From positions 1-39,471 of the forward strand of contig NTKO01000010.1 of NCBI GenBank assembly GCA_002457735.1: a stretch of DNA of 39,471 bases, in the 5' to 3' direction. A model generated the notes under the pieces. The model did not search any database. It was given only the letters and a program-made list of their open reading frames with translations, and was not told the DNA's origin. Below are positions 15,558 to 24,397 of this stretch, in pieces. The stretch is from Bacteroidetes bacterium MED-G13 (GTDB lineage Bacteria; Bacteroidota; Bacteroidia; Flavobacteriales; Flavobacteriaceae). A program made the translations under genes and the position numbers. Within the stretch, counting starts at the first letter, position 1. Every line of letters begins with the position of its first letter.

Positions 15558-18311
15558 TTGGATAACTTTTCTTTTCTAAACACCGCCCATGCGACTTTTT
15601 TTGCTGATTTGTATGATCAGTATTTACAGGACCCTGACTCATTAGAGCCAAGTTGGAAAGCTTTTTTTCAAGGGTATGATTTTGCAAATAGTGATTTTTT
15701 ACAAAAGGAGTTAGTTGAAGGGGTAAGTCCGCAGGTACCTGAAAAAGTTCTCAAAGAATTTAGGGTAATAAATTTAATTAATGGCTATAGAACTAGAGGT
15801 CATTTGTTTACTAAAACAAATCCTGTTCGTGAAAGGAGAACATATATGCCAACTCTTGAACTAGAAAATTTTGATTTATCTGATTCCGATTTAGAAACTG
15901 TTTTTAATGCTGGAGAAATAATTGGCCTAGGTCCTCAACCACTTAAAGTAATTATTGCTCATTTAGAGGAAATATATTGTGATAGTATTGGAGTAGAGTA
16001 TATGTATATTAGAAAACCTTCAATTAACAAGTGGATTCAAAATAAATTAAATGTCAATAACAATCACCCGGATTTTTCTGATAGTCAGAAGGTTAAATTA
16101 TTAACGAAACTAATTGAGGCAGTTTCCTTTGAAAATTTTCTTCACACCAAATTTGTTGGTCAAAAAAGATTTTCTTTAGAGGGTGGAGAATCTCTTATTC
16201 CTGCATTAGACATATTAATAGAAGAGGCAGCAAATCATGGGGTAGAGGAATTTGTTATGGGAATGGCACATCGGGGTAGGCTAAGCACCCTTGTAAATAT
16301 TTTTGGAAAGTCTGCAGAAAGTGTTTTTAGTGAATTTGAAGGAAAAGATTACAAAGAAAAAATATTTGATGGAGATGTAAAATATCATTTGGGATGGACA
16401 ACGCAAAGAACTACAGAAAACGGTAAAAAAATAAATTTAAATATTGCACCTAATCCATCTCACTTAGAGGCGGTTGGTCCAATTGTTCAAGGAATTGCAA
16501 GATCAAAATTAGACAGAAAATATGCCGGGAATCTAGATAAAGTTCTTCCCATCATTGTGCATGGAGATGCAGCAATAGCAGGACAAGGGGTTGTTTATGA
16601 GTTGATTCAAATGTCTAGATTAGAGGGTTATCAGTGTGGAGGTTCAATTCATATTGTAATAAATAATCAAATTGGTTTTACTACAAATTATTTGGATGCC
16701 AGATCTAGTACTTACTGTACTGATGTGGGTAAAGTTACATTATCGCCTGTTTTACATGTAAATGCTGATGATGTTGAAGCTGTTGTTCATGCAGTATTAT
16801 TTGCTTTAGATTTTAGATTAGAGTTTAAAAGAGATGTTTTCATTGATCTACTTGGTTATCGAAAATATGGCCATAATGAAGGAGATGAGCCCCGATTTAC
16901 ACAACCAAAACTTTATAAAATAATCTCAAAGCACCCAAATCCAAAGGCGATTTATGTGTCAAAATTAATTCAAGAAAATTTACTTACTGAAGAAAAAGTT
17001 AACCTCATTGAACAAGAATATAAATTAAAATTAGAGGGTTTGTTAAAGGACTCAAAAAAAACTGAAAAAACAGACATAACCCATTTTATGGGAAATGATT
17101 GGTCGGGTTTTACTAGGGTAAACCAATATGAAATGGCCAAACCCATTGATACTACTTTTGCCAGAATAAAACTTGAAAAAATAGCTGAGGTAATTTCCAA
17201 GTTGCCAAATGAAAAAAAATTCATTAATAAAATTAAAAGGTTAGTTGGCAGCAGACTAGAAATGTTTGAAAATGATAAGTTAGATTGGTCTATGGCGGAA
17301 CATTTGGCGTATGGAAGTTTACTGATGGAGGGATATGATGTGAGAATTTCTGGTCAAGATGTTGAAAGAGGAACATTCTCACATAGGCATGCAATTGTAA
17401 AAGTTGAAGAAAGCGAAGAAGAAATTTTACTTTTAAATAATCTTGGTGATGATACAGGAAACTTTTCAATTTATAATTCTTTATTGTCTGAGTATGGTGT
17501 ACTAGGATTTGAGTTTGGTTATGCAATGGCCGATCCAAATTCATTAACAATCTGGGAGGCACAATTTGGAGATTTTAGTAATGGAGCTCAAATAGTTATT
17601 GATCAATATATTTCATCTGGGGAAGACAAGTGGAAGACCCAGAATGGACTTGTGCTGTTTTTGCCACATGGATATGAGGGGCAAGGAGCAGAGCACTCTT
17701 CTGCAAGAATAGAAAGGTATTTGCAATTGTGTGCAAAAGATAATTTATTTGTTGTGAATTGTACAACACCTGCAAATATGTTCCATGTTTTAAGACGTCA
17801 AATGAAGGCAAAGTTTAGAAAACCGTTGATAGCATTTACCCCAAAAAGTTTGTTAAGGCATAGCAGTGTTTTTTCCTCAGTCAATGAATTTTCAAATGGT
17901 GGTTTTAGTGAAATAATTGATGATGATTCAGTAGAAGTAAATAATATTAATTCTTTAGTTTTTGTTTCAGGAAAGTTTTATTATGACTTAGATGACGAGA
18001 GAAATAGACTTGGAAGAAATGATATCGCTATTGTTAGATTAGAGCAACTGTTTCCGCTTCCTAAAAATCATATCAAATCTATTTTGAGAAAATACAGTAA
18101 TGCAAAGGATATTGTTTGGGCACAAGAAGAGCCTATAAACATGGGGGTCTATGCACATTTACTAATAAACCTAAAACAGGCTAGCATATTCAGAGTTGCA
18201 GCCAGAAGATTTTATGCAGCAACTGCAGCTGGAAGTTCAGCAAGATTTATGAAAAGACATAAAGAGGTAATTGATTTTGTCTTTGATCAAACAAAAAATA
18301 ATCAAATATGA
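15558..18311 (+). CDS. sucA: 2-oxoglutarate dehydrogenase E1 component
   Basis: The 917-residue thiamine-diphosphate enzyme catalyses the decarboxylating step of the TCA-cycle 2-oxoglutarate dehydrogenase complex in the cytoplasm. It begins with the family-specific N-terminal segment (DNFSFLNTAHATFFADLYDQ, then EPSWKAFFQG), and contains MGMAHRGRLSTLVN (about 234-247), the ThDP-binding region GDAAIAGQG (about 337-345) with NNQIGFTT (about 370-377), and GYRKYGHNEGDEP. The start is a TTG at 15558; the resulting MDNFSFLN matches the usual beginning of flavobacterial homologues. TAAATTTG at 15534-15541 could be an extra -7 element but no -33 is seen. sucB lies 180 bp downstream. Confidence 0.97.
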   Translation: MDNFSFLNTAHATFFADLYDQYLQDPDSLEPSWKAFFQGYDFANSDFLQKELVEGVSPQVPEKVLKEFRVINLINGYRTRGHLFTKTNPVRERRTYMPTLELENFDLSDSDLETVFNAGEIIGLGPQPLKVIIAHLEEIYCDSIGVEYMYIRKPSINKWIQNKLNVNNNHPDFSDSQKVKLLTKLIEAVSFENFLHTKFVGQKRFSLEGGESLIPALDILIEEAANHGVEEFVMGMAHRGRLSTLVNIFGKSAESVFSEFEGKDYKEKIFDGDVKYHLGWTTQRTTENGKKINLNIAPNPSHLEAVGPIVQGIARSKLDRKYAGNLDKVLPIIVHGDAAIAGQGVVYELIQMSRLEGYQCGGSIHIVINNQIGFTTNYLDARSSTYCTDVGKVTLSPVLHVNADDVEAVVHAVLFALDFRLEFKRDVFIDLLGYRKYGHNEGDEPRFTQPKLYKIISKHPNPKAIYVSKLIQENLLTEEKVNLIEQEYKLKLEGLLKDSKKTEKTDITHFMGNDWSGFTRVNQYEMAKPIDTTFARIKLEKIAEVISKLPNEKKFINKIKRLVGSRLEMFENDKLDWSMAEHLAYGSLLMEGYDVRISGQDVERGTFSHRHAIVKVEESEEEILLLNNLGDDTGNFSIYNSLLSEYGVLGFEFGYAMADPNSLTIWEAQFGDFSNGAQIVIDQYISSGEDKWKTQNGLVLFLPHGYEGQGAEHSSARIERYLQLCAKDNLFVVNCTTPANMFHVLRRQMKAKFRKPLIAFTPKSLLRHSSVFSSVNEFSNGGFSEIIDDDSVEVNNINSLVFVSGKFYYDLDDERNRLGRNDIAIVRLEQLFPLPKNHIKSILRKYSNAKDIVWAQEEPINMGVYAHLLINLKQASIFRVAARRFYAATAAGSSARFMKRHKEVIDFVFDQTKNNQI

Positions 18312-18315
18312 AGTT

Positions 18316-18346
18316 AGTCACTAAAAATATCTGACTTTTTCACTTT
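18316..18346 (+). terminator. Weak possible terminator after sucA
   Basis: AGTCA (18316-18320) and TGACT (18332-18336) form a 5-bp stem with an 11-nt loop, followed by T-rich sequence (TTTT, CAC, then TTTTTT). The stem is short, so this is tentative. A 9-bp inverted repeat also links 18318-18326 with 18393-18401 and could form an alternative fold. Confidence 0.25.
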
Positions 18347-18449
18347 TTTAACTGTACCAATGTTCTCTATTTTTTCATATTAATTTTCTAAATTTTAGTG
18401 ATTTCTGAAATAATATTATAAATATTATACATATTTAAATGAGCAATAT

Positions 18450-18457
18450 TATCTTTG
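18450..18457 (+). promoter_or_regulatory. -7 element upstream of sucB
   Basis: TATCTTTG is a perfect TAnnTTTG, 34 bp before the TTG start at 18492. No clear TTTG is found at the -33 position. It suggests that sucB has its own promoter in addition to any readthrough from sucA, consistent with the 180-bp gap between them. Confidence 0.4.
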
Positions 18458-18491
18458 AAAAAGTTATTAATTCTTATTAAAATTAATTGTC

Positions 18492-19709
18492 TTGGTAATT
18501 GAAATGAAAATACCATCACCTGGTGAGTCAATCTCTGAAGTTGAGATTGCAAGTTGGCTAGTTTCAGATGGTGAGTTTGTAAAAAAGGACCAGATTATTG
18601 CTGAAATAGATAGTGATAAAGCTACCCTGGAACTTCCCGCGGAAGAATCTGGCGTAATTTCATTAGCAGCAGAGGAGGGGGATGTTATTCAGGTAGGTCA
18701 AGTTGTTTGTAAGATTGATATTTCTGCCAAAGAATCTATTCAAAACAATGGATCTGTCCAACAATCTAATTCAGCTGAAGTTGTTAAGTCTACAATTAAA
18801 AATGTTTCGGAAACAGTAAAAAAAGAAACTTCCAAAGTACCTGTAGTTAGTCCGGCTGCAAGAAAAATAGCTATTGAAAGAAATATTGATATCAATAGTA
18901 TAGCTCCAACTGGAAAAGGGGGAAGAATAACAAAACAAGATATTCTGCTTGGAAAACCTGCTATGGGTTCTGTAAACCAAAAGGATCGCCCTGAAAGTAG
19001 ACAAAAGCTTTCGATGTTAAGAAGAAAAGTTGCTGAAAGACTTGTTAGTGTTAAAAACGAGACAGCAATGTTAACCACTTTCAATGAGGTTGATATGTCT
19101 AGTATATTTGATTTAAGAAAAAAATATAAAGAAAAATTTAAGAGTAAGCATGGAGTAAACTTAGGATTCATGTCTTTTTTTACTCTGGCAAGTGTTAAAG
19201 CCTTAAAAGAATTTCCTGCTGTTAATTCAATGATTGATAAGCAAGAAATGATTTCCTATGATTATTGTGATATAAGTATTGCTGTTTCTGGCCCTAAGGG
19301 ATTAATGGTTCCAGTTATTAGAAATGCCGAAAATATGTCATTTAAAGACGTTGAGATGGAGGTCAAGAAGTTGGCTGAGAAAGCTAGAGATGGTAAGATT
19401 TCAGTTGACGAAATGACAGGAGGAACATTTACTATTTCTAATGGGGGTATTTTTGGAAGCATGTTATCTACTCCAATCATTAACCCTCCACAAAGTGCTA
19501 TTTTAGGAATGCATAATATTGTTGAAAGGCCAATGGCAATAAACGGTAAAGTTGAGATTAGGCCAGTTATGTACTTAGCTCTTTCATATGACCATAGAAT
19601 AATTGATGGAAAAGAGAGTGTTGGATTCTTAGTTCATATTAAGGAGGCACTTGAAAACCCAATTGAGATTTTAATGAATAATAAAATTAAAGATTCACTT
19701 GAAATCTAA
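18492..19709 (+). CDS. sucB: Dihydrolipoyl succinyltransferase, 2-oxoglutarate dehydrogenase E2
   Basis: The 405-residue E2 component forms the core of the 2-oxoglutarate dehydrogenase complex and transfers the succinyl group to CoA. One lipoyl domain (about 1-77) has the modified lysine in DSDKATLE (K43). It is followed by a flexible linker, a peripheral-subunit binding domain (about 118-152, [10 protein letters not shown] to [10 protein letters not shown]) and the catalytic domain (about 170-405) ending with the SYDHRIIDG active-site motif. A single lipoyl domain and the partner gene sucA upstream favour this over the pyruvate E2. The TTG start at 18492 gives [13 protein letters not shown], as in homologues; the internal ATG at 18504 is the alternative. 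Confidence 0.95.
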   Translation: MVIEMKIPSPGESISEVEIASWLVSDGEFVKKDQIIAEIDSDKATLELPAEESGVISLAAEEGDVIQVGQVVCKIDISAKESIQNNGSVQQSNSAEVVKSTIKNVSETVKKETSKVPVVSPAARKIAIERNIDINSIAPTGKGGRITKQDILLGKPAMGSVNQKDRPESRQKLSMLRRKVAERLVSVKNETAMLTTFNEVDMSSIFDLRKKYKEKFKSKHGVNLGFMSFFTLASVKALKEFPAVNSMIDKQEMISYDYCDISIAVSGPKGLMVPVIRNAENMSFKDVEMEVKKLAEKARDGKISVDEMTGGTFTISNGGIFGSMLSTPIINPPQSAILGMHNIVERPMAINGKVEIRPVMYLALSYDHRIIDGKESVGFLVHIKEALENPIEILMNNKIKDSLEI

Positions 19710-19717
19710 GCTTAAAG

Positions 19718-20482
19718 ATGGTTTTAACTGATACGCACACACATCTTTACTTAGATGAATTTAGTGAGGATTTAGACAAAGTTGTAAATAGAGCTTTTGT
19801 AAAAAAAGTAACTAGGCTTTTCTTACCATCGATTAGTTACAAACATTTTAAATCCATGCTTAATTTAAAAAACAAATTTCCTGAGAATATATTTTTAATG
19901 TCAGGACTTCACCCATGTTATGTAAATGAAAATTATCAATTCGAATTAGATCAGGTCAAAATGTTTTTAGAAAACAACGATATTGTTGCCGTGGGAGAAA
20001 TTGGTATTGATTTATATTGGAAAAAAGACAATTTAGATTTACAAATTAATGTTTTCAAAGAACAAATAGATATTGCTAATAAGTACAATTTGCCAGTTGT
20101 AATACACTGCAGAGAGTCCTTGACTGAAATTTTGAAGGTATTAAGCAATAAAAAAGTTAATTGTGGGGGAGTATTTCACTGCTTTACTGGCACTATTGAA
20201 GATGCAAAACAAATTATTGACTTTGGGTTTAAATTAGGAATTGGAGGAGTAGTGACATTTAAAAATGGAAAAATTGACAAGTTTTTAGACCAAATTGATA
20301 TAAAAAATATTGTTTTGGAAACGGATTCACCTTATTTAGCACCTACTCCACACAGGGGCAAAAGGAATGAAAGTTCTTTTACAGATTTAATATGTAAAAA
20401 AATATCTCAAATATATCAGTTGACTTACACTGAAGTGGCAAAAATTACTACTCAAAATTCAATTGAAATTTTTAAAATCTAA
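19718..20482 (+). CDS. tatD: TatD-family metal-dependent deoxyribonuclease
   Basis: The 254-residue TIM-barrel amidohydrolase-fold protein has the family motifs TDTHTHLYLDEF (4-15), GEIGIDLYW (about 92-100), VIHCRES (about 127-133), FHCFTG (about 150-155) and LETDSPYLAP (about 199-208). These supply the metal-binding histidines, glutamate and aspartate. Homologues act as 3'-5' exonucleases or D-aminoacyl-tRNA deacylase-like enzymes, and the exact substrate varies. It starts 8 bp after sucB, so it is likely cotranscribed with the TCA-cycle genes without an obvious functional link. A tRNA-Ser gene follows 42 bp downstream. Confidence 0.92.
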   Translation: MVLTDTHTHLYLDEFSEDLDKVVNRAFVKKVTRLFLPSISYKHFKSMLNLKNKFPENIFLMSGLHPCYVNENYQFELDQVKMFLENNDIVAVGEIGIDLYWKKDNLDLQINVFKEQIDIANKYNLPVVIHCRESLTEILKVLSNKKVNCGGVFHCFTGTIEDAKQIIDFGFKLGIGGVVTFKNGKIDKFLDQIDIKNIVLETDSPYLAPTPHRGKRNESSFTDLICKKISQIYQLTYTEVAKITTQNSIEIFKI

Positions 20483-20524
20483 TTTTTACAATCTAAATAT
20501 TTTCTTTTTATTTGCTCATGTTTT

Positions 20525-20612
20525 AGAGAGGTGGCCGAGTGGTCGAAGGCGCACGCCTGGAAAGTGTGTATACACCAAAAGTGTATCGAGGGTTCGAATC
20601 CCTTCCTCTCTG
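20525..20612 (+). tRNA. tRNA-Ser(GGA)
   Basis: The sequence folds as a class II tRNA: acceptor stem AGAGAGG/CCTCTCT, D-arm GCCGAGTGGTCGAAGGC, anticodon arm CACGC-CTGGAAA-GTGTG with anticodon GGA at 20559-20561, a long variable arm (about 20569-20588, TATACAC pairing with GTGTAT), and T-arm GAGGG-TTCGAAT-CCCTT. The discriminator base is G, as expected for serine. The 3' CCA is not encoded and must be added after transcription. Confidence 0.96.
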
Positions 20613-20678
20613 CTAAATATGTTATTCGTGTAATAAAATTTATTATATTTAACACGCAAAAAGTAAAAAAACAAAATA

Positions 20679-21488
20679 ATGAAAAAAGTACTATGTTTAA
20701 TTGGGATGTTTTTAATGTTATTTACCCATTCCAATTACAGTTTCCCACAAGAAGAAGTTGATTCACTTGTTCAAGAAGTTGATTCAATAGCTCAGTCTGA
20801 GGCATTGGAATCTGTTGATGATATTGTTGAAGAGCAGTTAGTAGTAGAGGAGGAAGAACTTAATTTTCACCAAGAACTTAAGAAAAGATTTATTGAAGGT
20901 GGACCTGGTTTTATGGGAATAGTTTTACTGTGTTTAATTCTCGGTTTAGCTATTGCTATCGAACGAATTATTTACCTAAACCTGTCTACTTCTGATTCTC
21001 AAAAATTAACCGCTGAAGTTGAGTCTGCCATGAAAAGTGGTGGGGTTAATGCTGCCAAAGCAGTTTGTAGAAATACTCCAGGACCTGTTGCTTCTATTTT
21101 TTACCAAGGTCTTGATCGGGCTAACGAAAGCTTAGAGTCTGCTGAAAAAGCTATAATTTCTTATGGAGGTGTACAAATGGGCCAGCTTGAAAAAAATGTT
21201 TCATGGATTTCATTATTTATTGCTCTAGCCCCCATGTTAGGTTTTATGGGTACTGTTATTGGTATGATTCAAGCATTTGATAAAATTGAAGCTGCAGGTG
21301 ATATGCAACCATCTCTTGTTGCAGGAGGTATTAAGGTAGCATTATTAACAACGGTTTTCGGGCTAATTGTAGCGATTATCCTTCAAATTTTTTACAATTA
21401 TATTATAGCTAAAATTGATAATATCGTTAATGATATGGAGGATGCATCTATTTCTTTAATGGATATTTTAGTTAGCAATAAAAAATAG
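20679..21488 (+). CDS. exbB: ExbB/MotA/TolQ-family proton channel protein
   Basis: The 269-residue protein has an N-terminal signal-like helix (about 1-24), an acidic periplasmic segment, and three membrane helices typical of ExbB: about 79-100 (GFMGIVLLCLILGLAIAI), about 160-185 (WISLFIALAPMLGFMGTVIGMI) and about 205-235 (IKVALLTTVFGLIVAIILQIF). The conserved pore residues in GFMGTVIGM and LLTTVFGL are present. Together with ExbD it converts proton flow into mechanical energy for TonB and its outer-membrane receptors, or for a related Tol/gliding system. It opens a four-gene same-strand cluster with gaps of 4-6 bp. Upstream is an AT-only palindrome TAATAAA-A-TTTATTA, of unclear role. Confidence 0.92.
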   Translation: MKKVLCLIGMFLMLFTHSNYSFPQEEVDSLVQEVDSIAQSEALESVDDIVEEQLVVEEEELNFHQELKKRFIEGGPGFMGIVLLCLILGLAIAIERIIYLNLSTSDSQKLTAEVESAMKSGGVNAAKAVCRNTPGPVASIFYQGLDRANESLESAEKAIISYGGVQMGQLEKNVSWISLFIALAPMLGFMGTVIGMIQAFDKIEAAGDMQPSLVAGGIKVALLTTVFGLIVAIILQIFYNYIIAKIDNIVNDMEDASISLMDILVSNKK

Positions 21489-21494
21489 TTCACA

Positions 21495-21902
21495 ATGAAT
21501 ATTTACAAAACTGCTGTTTATAGTGCATTATCCCTTTCAATTCTAGCTGTTGTTTCTGTTTTAGTTATTTTATCTGACACATTAATTGGTATTGATATTA
21601 TACTCACTATTGCTTATTTAATTTTATTTGCAATTATTACCTCTGTTCTATTTTATAGTTTTAAGGCAATTGCTTCTAACAAATCCAGTTTAAATAATAC
21701 TTTGAAGATGGTTGGTTCTTTTCTTGTCTTATTTATCATATGTTTTCTTATCTCATCTGGAGAAGAAACATTAATGCGTGAAGGAAAAGTCTTATCTGCA
21801 TTCAGCTCAAAATTGATTGGTGCATCAATTATTATGTTTTATTTACTTATTTTGATTGCTAGTGTTGCAATGTTATATTTTGGAGTAAAAAGTAAGAAAT
21901 AA
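21495..21902 (+). CDS. Four-helix membrane protein in the exbB-exbD cluster
   Basis: The 135-residue protein has about four hydrophobic helices (roughly 9-27, 34-56, 69-90 and 104-132) and only short loops. It lies 6 bp after exbB and 4 bp before exbD and is surely in the same transcript. I do not recognise a named domain. Location suggests an accessory or stabilising role in the ExbB-ExbD motor, but this is inference from position only. The loop with SSGEETLMREGK (about 89-100) is its most polar part. Confidence 0.8.
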   Translation: MNIYKTAVYSALSLSILAVVSVLVILSDTLIGIDIILTIAYLILFAIITSVLFYSFKAIASNKSSLNNTLKMVGSFLVLFIICFLISSGEETLMREGKVLSAFSSKLIGASIIMFYLLILIASVAMLYFGVKSKK

Positions 21903-21906
21903 CCAA

Positions 21907-22506
21907 ATGGCTAGAAGATCATCCCCAGAGGTAAATGCAGGTTCAATGGCTGATATTGCTTTTTTATTGTTGATTTTTTTCTTGGTAACTACAACTATTG
22001 AAACAGACTCTGGAATTAGCCGAAAATTACCTCCAATGGAAGAATTGGAGGAAGATGTTGTTATTAAGCAAAAAAATATTTTTACTGTTTTACTGAACGG
22101 GAAAGACCAACTACTTGTTGAAGATGAGTTGATGGCTTTAGAAGATTTAAGAGAAGCGGCTATTGAGTTTTTAGATAATGGAGGAGGAACAGGTGATGAT
22201 GCATGCAGTTTCTGTAAAGGTAAAAATGACAAATCATCATCAGATAATCCAGATAAGGCAATAATTTCCCTAAAAAATGAAAGAGAAACATCCTATGCAA
22301 CATATATTTCTGTTCAAAATGAGTTAGTTGCAGCCTATACACATTTAAGAAATATCAGGGCACAAGAATTATATGGTTACTCGTACTCCGAAATGATGAA
22401 AAATTATAAGGATGTCAATTGGCCGGGAAATAGAGATGCGCTAAAAGAAAATATTAATCGTTTAAGAAAAGAATATCCACAAAAACTTTCTGAAGTTCAA
22501 CAATAA
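21907..22506 (+). CDS. exbD: ExbD/TolR-family biopolymer transport protein (first copy)
   Basis: The 199-residue protein has a short cytoplasmic N-terminus, one membrane helix (about 19-38) containing the proton-carrying aspartate in SMADIAFLLLIFFLVTTTI, and a periplasmic domain. It is longer than classical ExbD (about 140 residues). An extra segment (about 92-165) includes a CSFCKG pair of cysteines and a helical stretch with two tyrosines, GYSYSEMM. Its neighbour is a second, different exbD 5 bp downstream, as is common in flavobacteria. Confidence 0.92.
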   Translation: MARRSSPEVNAGSMADIAFLLLIFFLVTTTIETDSGISRKLPPMEELEEDVVIKQKNIFTVLLNGKDQLLVEDELMALEDLREAAIEFLDNGGGTGDDACSFCKGKNDKSSSDNPDKAIISLKNERETSYATYISVQNELVAAYTHLRNIRAQELYGYSYSEMMKNYKDVNWPGNRDALKENINRLRKEYPQKLSEVQQ

Positions 22507-22511
22507 ATTAT

Positions 22512-22994
22512 ATGTCAAAATTTAACAAAAAGAAAAAAGGAGATTTACCAGCAGTTAATACTGCATCACTCCCTGATATTGTGTTTATGTTACTTTTCTT
22601 TTTTATGGTCGCTACTGTTATGAGAGATAATGAATTAAAGATTAAAAATGAATTACCTGCTGCGAATCAAGTTGAAAAATTAGATAAGAAAGAACTTATT
22701 ATGTACATATATGCTGGAAAACCAAATTTTGGTTATCAATCAAAGTTTGGTACAGAGGCGAGAATTCAATTAAATGATAAGTTTTCAGAAGTTTCAGATA
22801 TTCCTGCTTTTATTTATTCAGAAAGAGAATCAAAAAGAGAAGAGTTAAGGCCTTTCCTCACTACTGCTTTAAAAGTTGATAAGCAAACAAAGATGGGAAT
22901 TGTGGGGGATATTAAGCAAGAATTGAGAAAAGTTAATGCGCTAAAGATTAATTACACTACAAGAATTGGAGATGTTTCCCTAAATAAAAAATAA
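22512..22994 (+). CDS. exbD: ExbD/TolR-family biopolymer transport protein (second copy)
   Basis: This 160-residue protein has a basic N-terminus (KFNKKKKGD), one membrane helix (about 19-40) with the conserved aspartate in SLPDIVFMLLFFFMVATV, and a periplasmic region. It differs clearly from the first ExbD in its periplasmic part, so the two likely form a heteromeric stator with ExbB rather than being redundant copies. Its stop is only 2 bp from the convergent rpoN stop, with no terminator visible between them. Confidence 0.92.
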   Translation: MSKFNKKKKGDLPAVNTASLPDIVFMLLFFFMVATVMRDNELKIKNELPAANQVEKLDKKELIMYIYAGKPNFGYQSKFGTEARIQLNDKFSEVSDIPAFIYSERESKREELRPFLTTALKVDKQTKMGIVGDIKQELRKVNALKINYTTRIGDVSLNKK

Positions 22995-22996
22995 TC

Positions 22997-24394
22997 CTAT
23001 ATTTCTTTTCTCAGTCTAGCTACAGGAATATTAAGTTGTTCTCTATATTTTGCTACCGTTCTTCTTGCAATTTTATAACCTTTTTCTTTAAGTATTTTCA
23101 CTAATTTTTCATCAGTTTCAGGTTTTCTTTTATTTTCACTAGAAACAATTTTCTCTAATATTTTTTTTATTTCAATAGTTGAAATTTCTTCACCACTAAC
23201 AGTTTTCATAGACTCACTAAAAAATTCTTTGAGTAGCTTTGTTCCATAAGGTGTATCCACATATTTACTATTGGCTACCCTTGAAATAGTTGATATATCC
23301 ATTTCAATTTCATTTGCAATATCTTTTAAAATCATCGGCTTTATATTCTTTTCATCTCCTGTTATAAAATATTTTTTTTGATAATTCATTATTGCCTGCA
23401 TAGTGATAAATAGTGTTTGTTGTCTTTGCTTAACAGCATCAATAAACCATTTTGCTGAATCCAGTTTTTGCTTTATAAATTGAATTGCTTCTTTTTGTGA
23501 TTTGGTTTTATTTTTATCTAACTTATAACCTTTTAACATTTCATCATAATCTTTAGAAATGTTTAAAAAAGGGCTATTTCTATAATTCAGTTCTAAAGAC
23601 AGTTCATTATTTTCAATTGAAATTTTGAAGTCGGGAATAACTTGTTCAATTGGTTTATTTAATCCAGAATGCGTCCCACCAGGTTTTGGGTTTAGTTTGG
23701 ATATTAACGAAATAACATCTTTTAGTACATCTTCGCTAATTGAATACTTATTTAGTAATTTTTGGTAGTGTTTTTTTGAAAATTGATCAAATGAATTTTC
23801 AATTATATCAATTGCTAAATTAGTAGTGTAAGTGCTTTCTTTTCTTTTTAGCTGAATTGCTAAACAACTTTGTAAAGACTTAGCGCCAACGCCCGGCGGA
23901 TCAAAACTTTGTATAATTTTTAAAATTTTTAAAATTTTATTTTTATCAGTATTAATGTTTTGTGTAAAAGCTAAGTCATCAATTATTTCATCATTTTCTA
24001 GTCTTATATACCCAGCATCATCAATACTTCCAACTAAGAATTCCGCAATTTTCATATCATTTTCATCCAGACTAATAGTTTTAAGCTGAGATATTAAGTA
24101 TTCCGTAAAGGATATTCCAGATGAATAAGGAATACTTTTTTCTTCGGATGAGGAGTAATTGTTTGACGATGTCTTATAAAAAGGTATATCATCATCAGAA
24201 ATATAGTCATCAATATTTAAATCATCAGATTTTTCGTTTTCTGAATTCTTCCCCATTTCTAGGGCTGGATTTTCCTCAATTTCTCTTTGGATTTTTTGTT
24301 CAAAATCTAAAGTTGGAAGTTGGATTAACTTCATCAGCTGAATTTGTTGAGGAGATAACTTTTGAGATAACTTTAACTTTAAATATTGTTTCAT
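22997..24394 (-). CDS. rpoN: RNA polymerase sigma-54 factor
   Basis: The 465-residue protein has the glutamine-rich activator-responsive region I (about 1-50, LSQKLSPQQIQLMKLIQLPTL), an acidic linker (about 50-85), the core-binding domain, the helix-turn-helix region and the C-terminal RpoN box ARRTVAKYREQL (443-454) that contacts the -24 element. Sigma-54 directs transcription from -24/-12 promoters and needs an AAA+ activator, none of which is encoded in this window. It follows asnS by 3 bp on the same strand, and this pair forms the tail of the large operon-like block. Confidence 0.95.
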   Translation of the reverse strand: MKQYLKLKLSQKLSPQQIQLMKLIQLPTLDFEQKIQREIEENPALEMGKNSENEKSDDLNIDDYISDDDIPFYKTSSNNYSSSEEKSIPYSSGISFTEYLISQLKTISLDENDMKIAEFLVGSIDDAGYIRLENDEIIDDLAFTQNINTDKNKILKILKIIQSFDPPGVGAKSLQSCLAIQLKRKESTYTTNLAIDIIENSFDQFSKKHYQKLLNKYSISEDVLKDVISLISKLNPKPGGTHSGLNKPIEQVIPDFKISIENNELSLELNYRNSPFLNISKDYDEMLKGYKLDKNKTKSQKEAIQFIKQKLDSAKWFIDAVKQRQQTLFITMQAIMNYQKKYFITGDEKNIKPMILKDIANEIEMDISTISRVANSKYVDTPYGTKLLKEFFSESMKTVSGEEISTIEIKKILEKIVSSENKRKPETDEKLVKILKEKGYKIARRTVAKYREQLNIPVARLRKEI

Positions 24395-24397
24395 ATA

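Noticed and set aside
18740-19171. 143-residue antisense open frame within sucB
   Set aside because: It is the shadow of the sucB reading frame; its composition reflects the complement of coding sequence.
20525-20612. tRNA-Leu as an alternative reading of the class II tRNA
   Set aside because: The anticodon is GGA and the discriminator base is G, both of which indicate serine.
20630-20660. AT-only palindrome after the tRNA as a terminator
   Set aside because: The TAATAAA/TTTATTA stem has no G-C pairs and no clean following T-run, so it is not convincing.
20531-20761. Small open frames across the tRNA region on both strands
   Set aside because: They run through the tRNA-Ser gene and the start of exbB and show no protein-like features.
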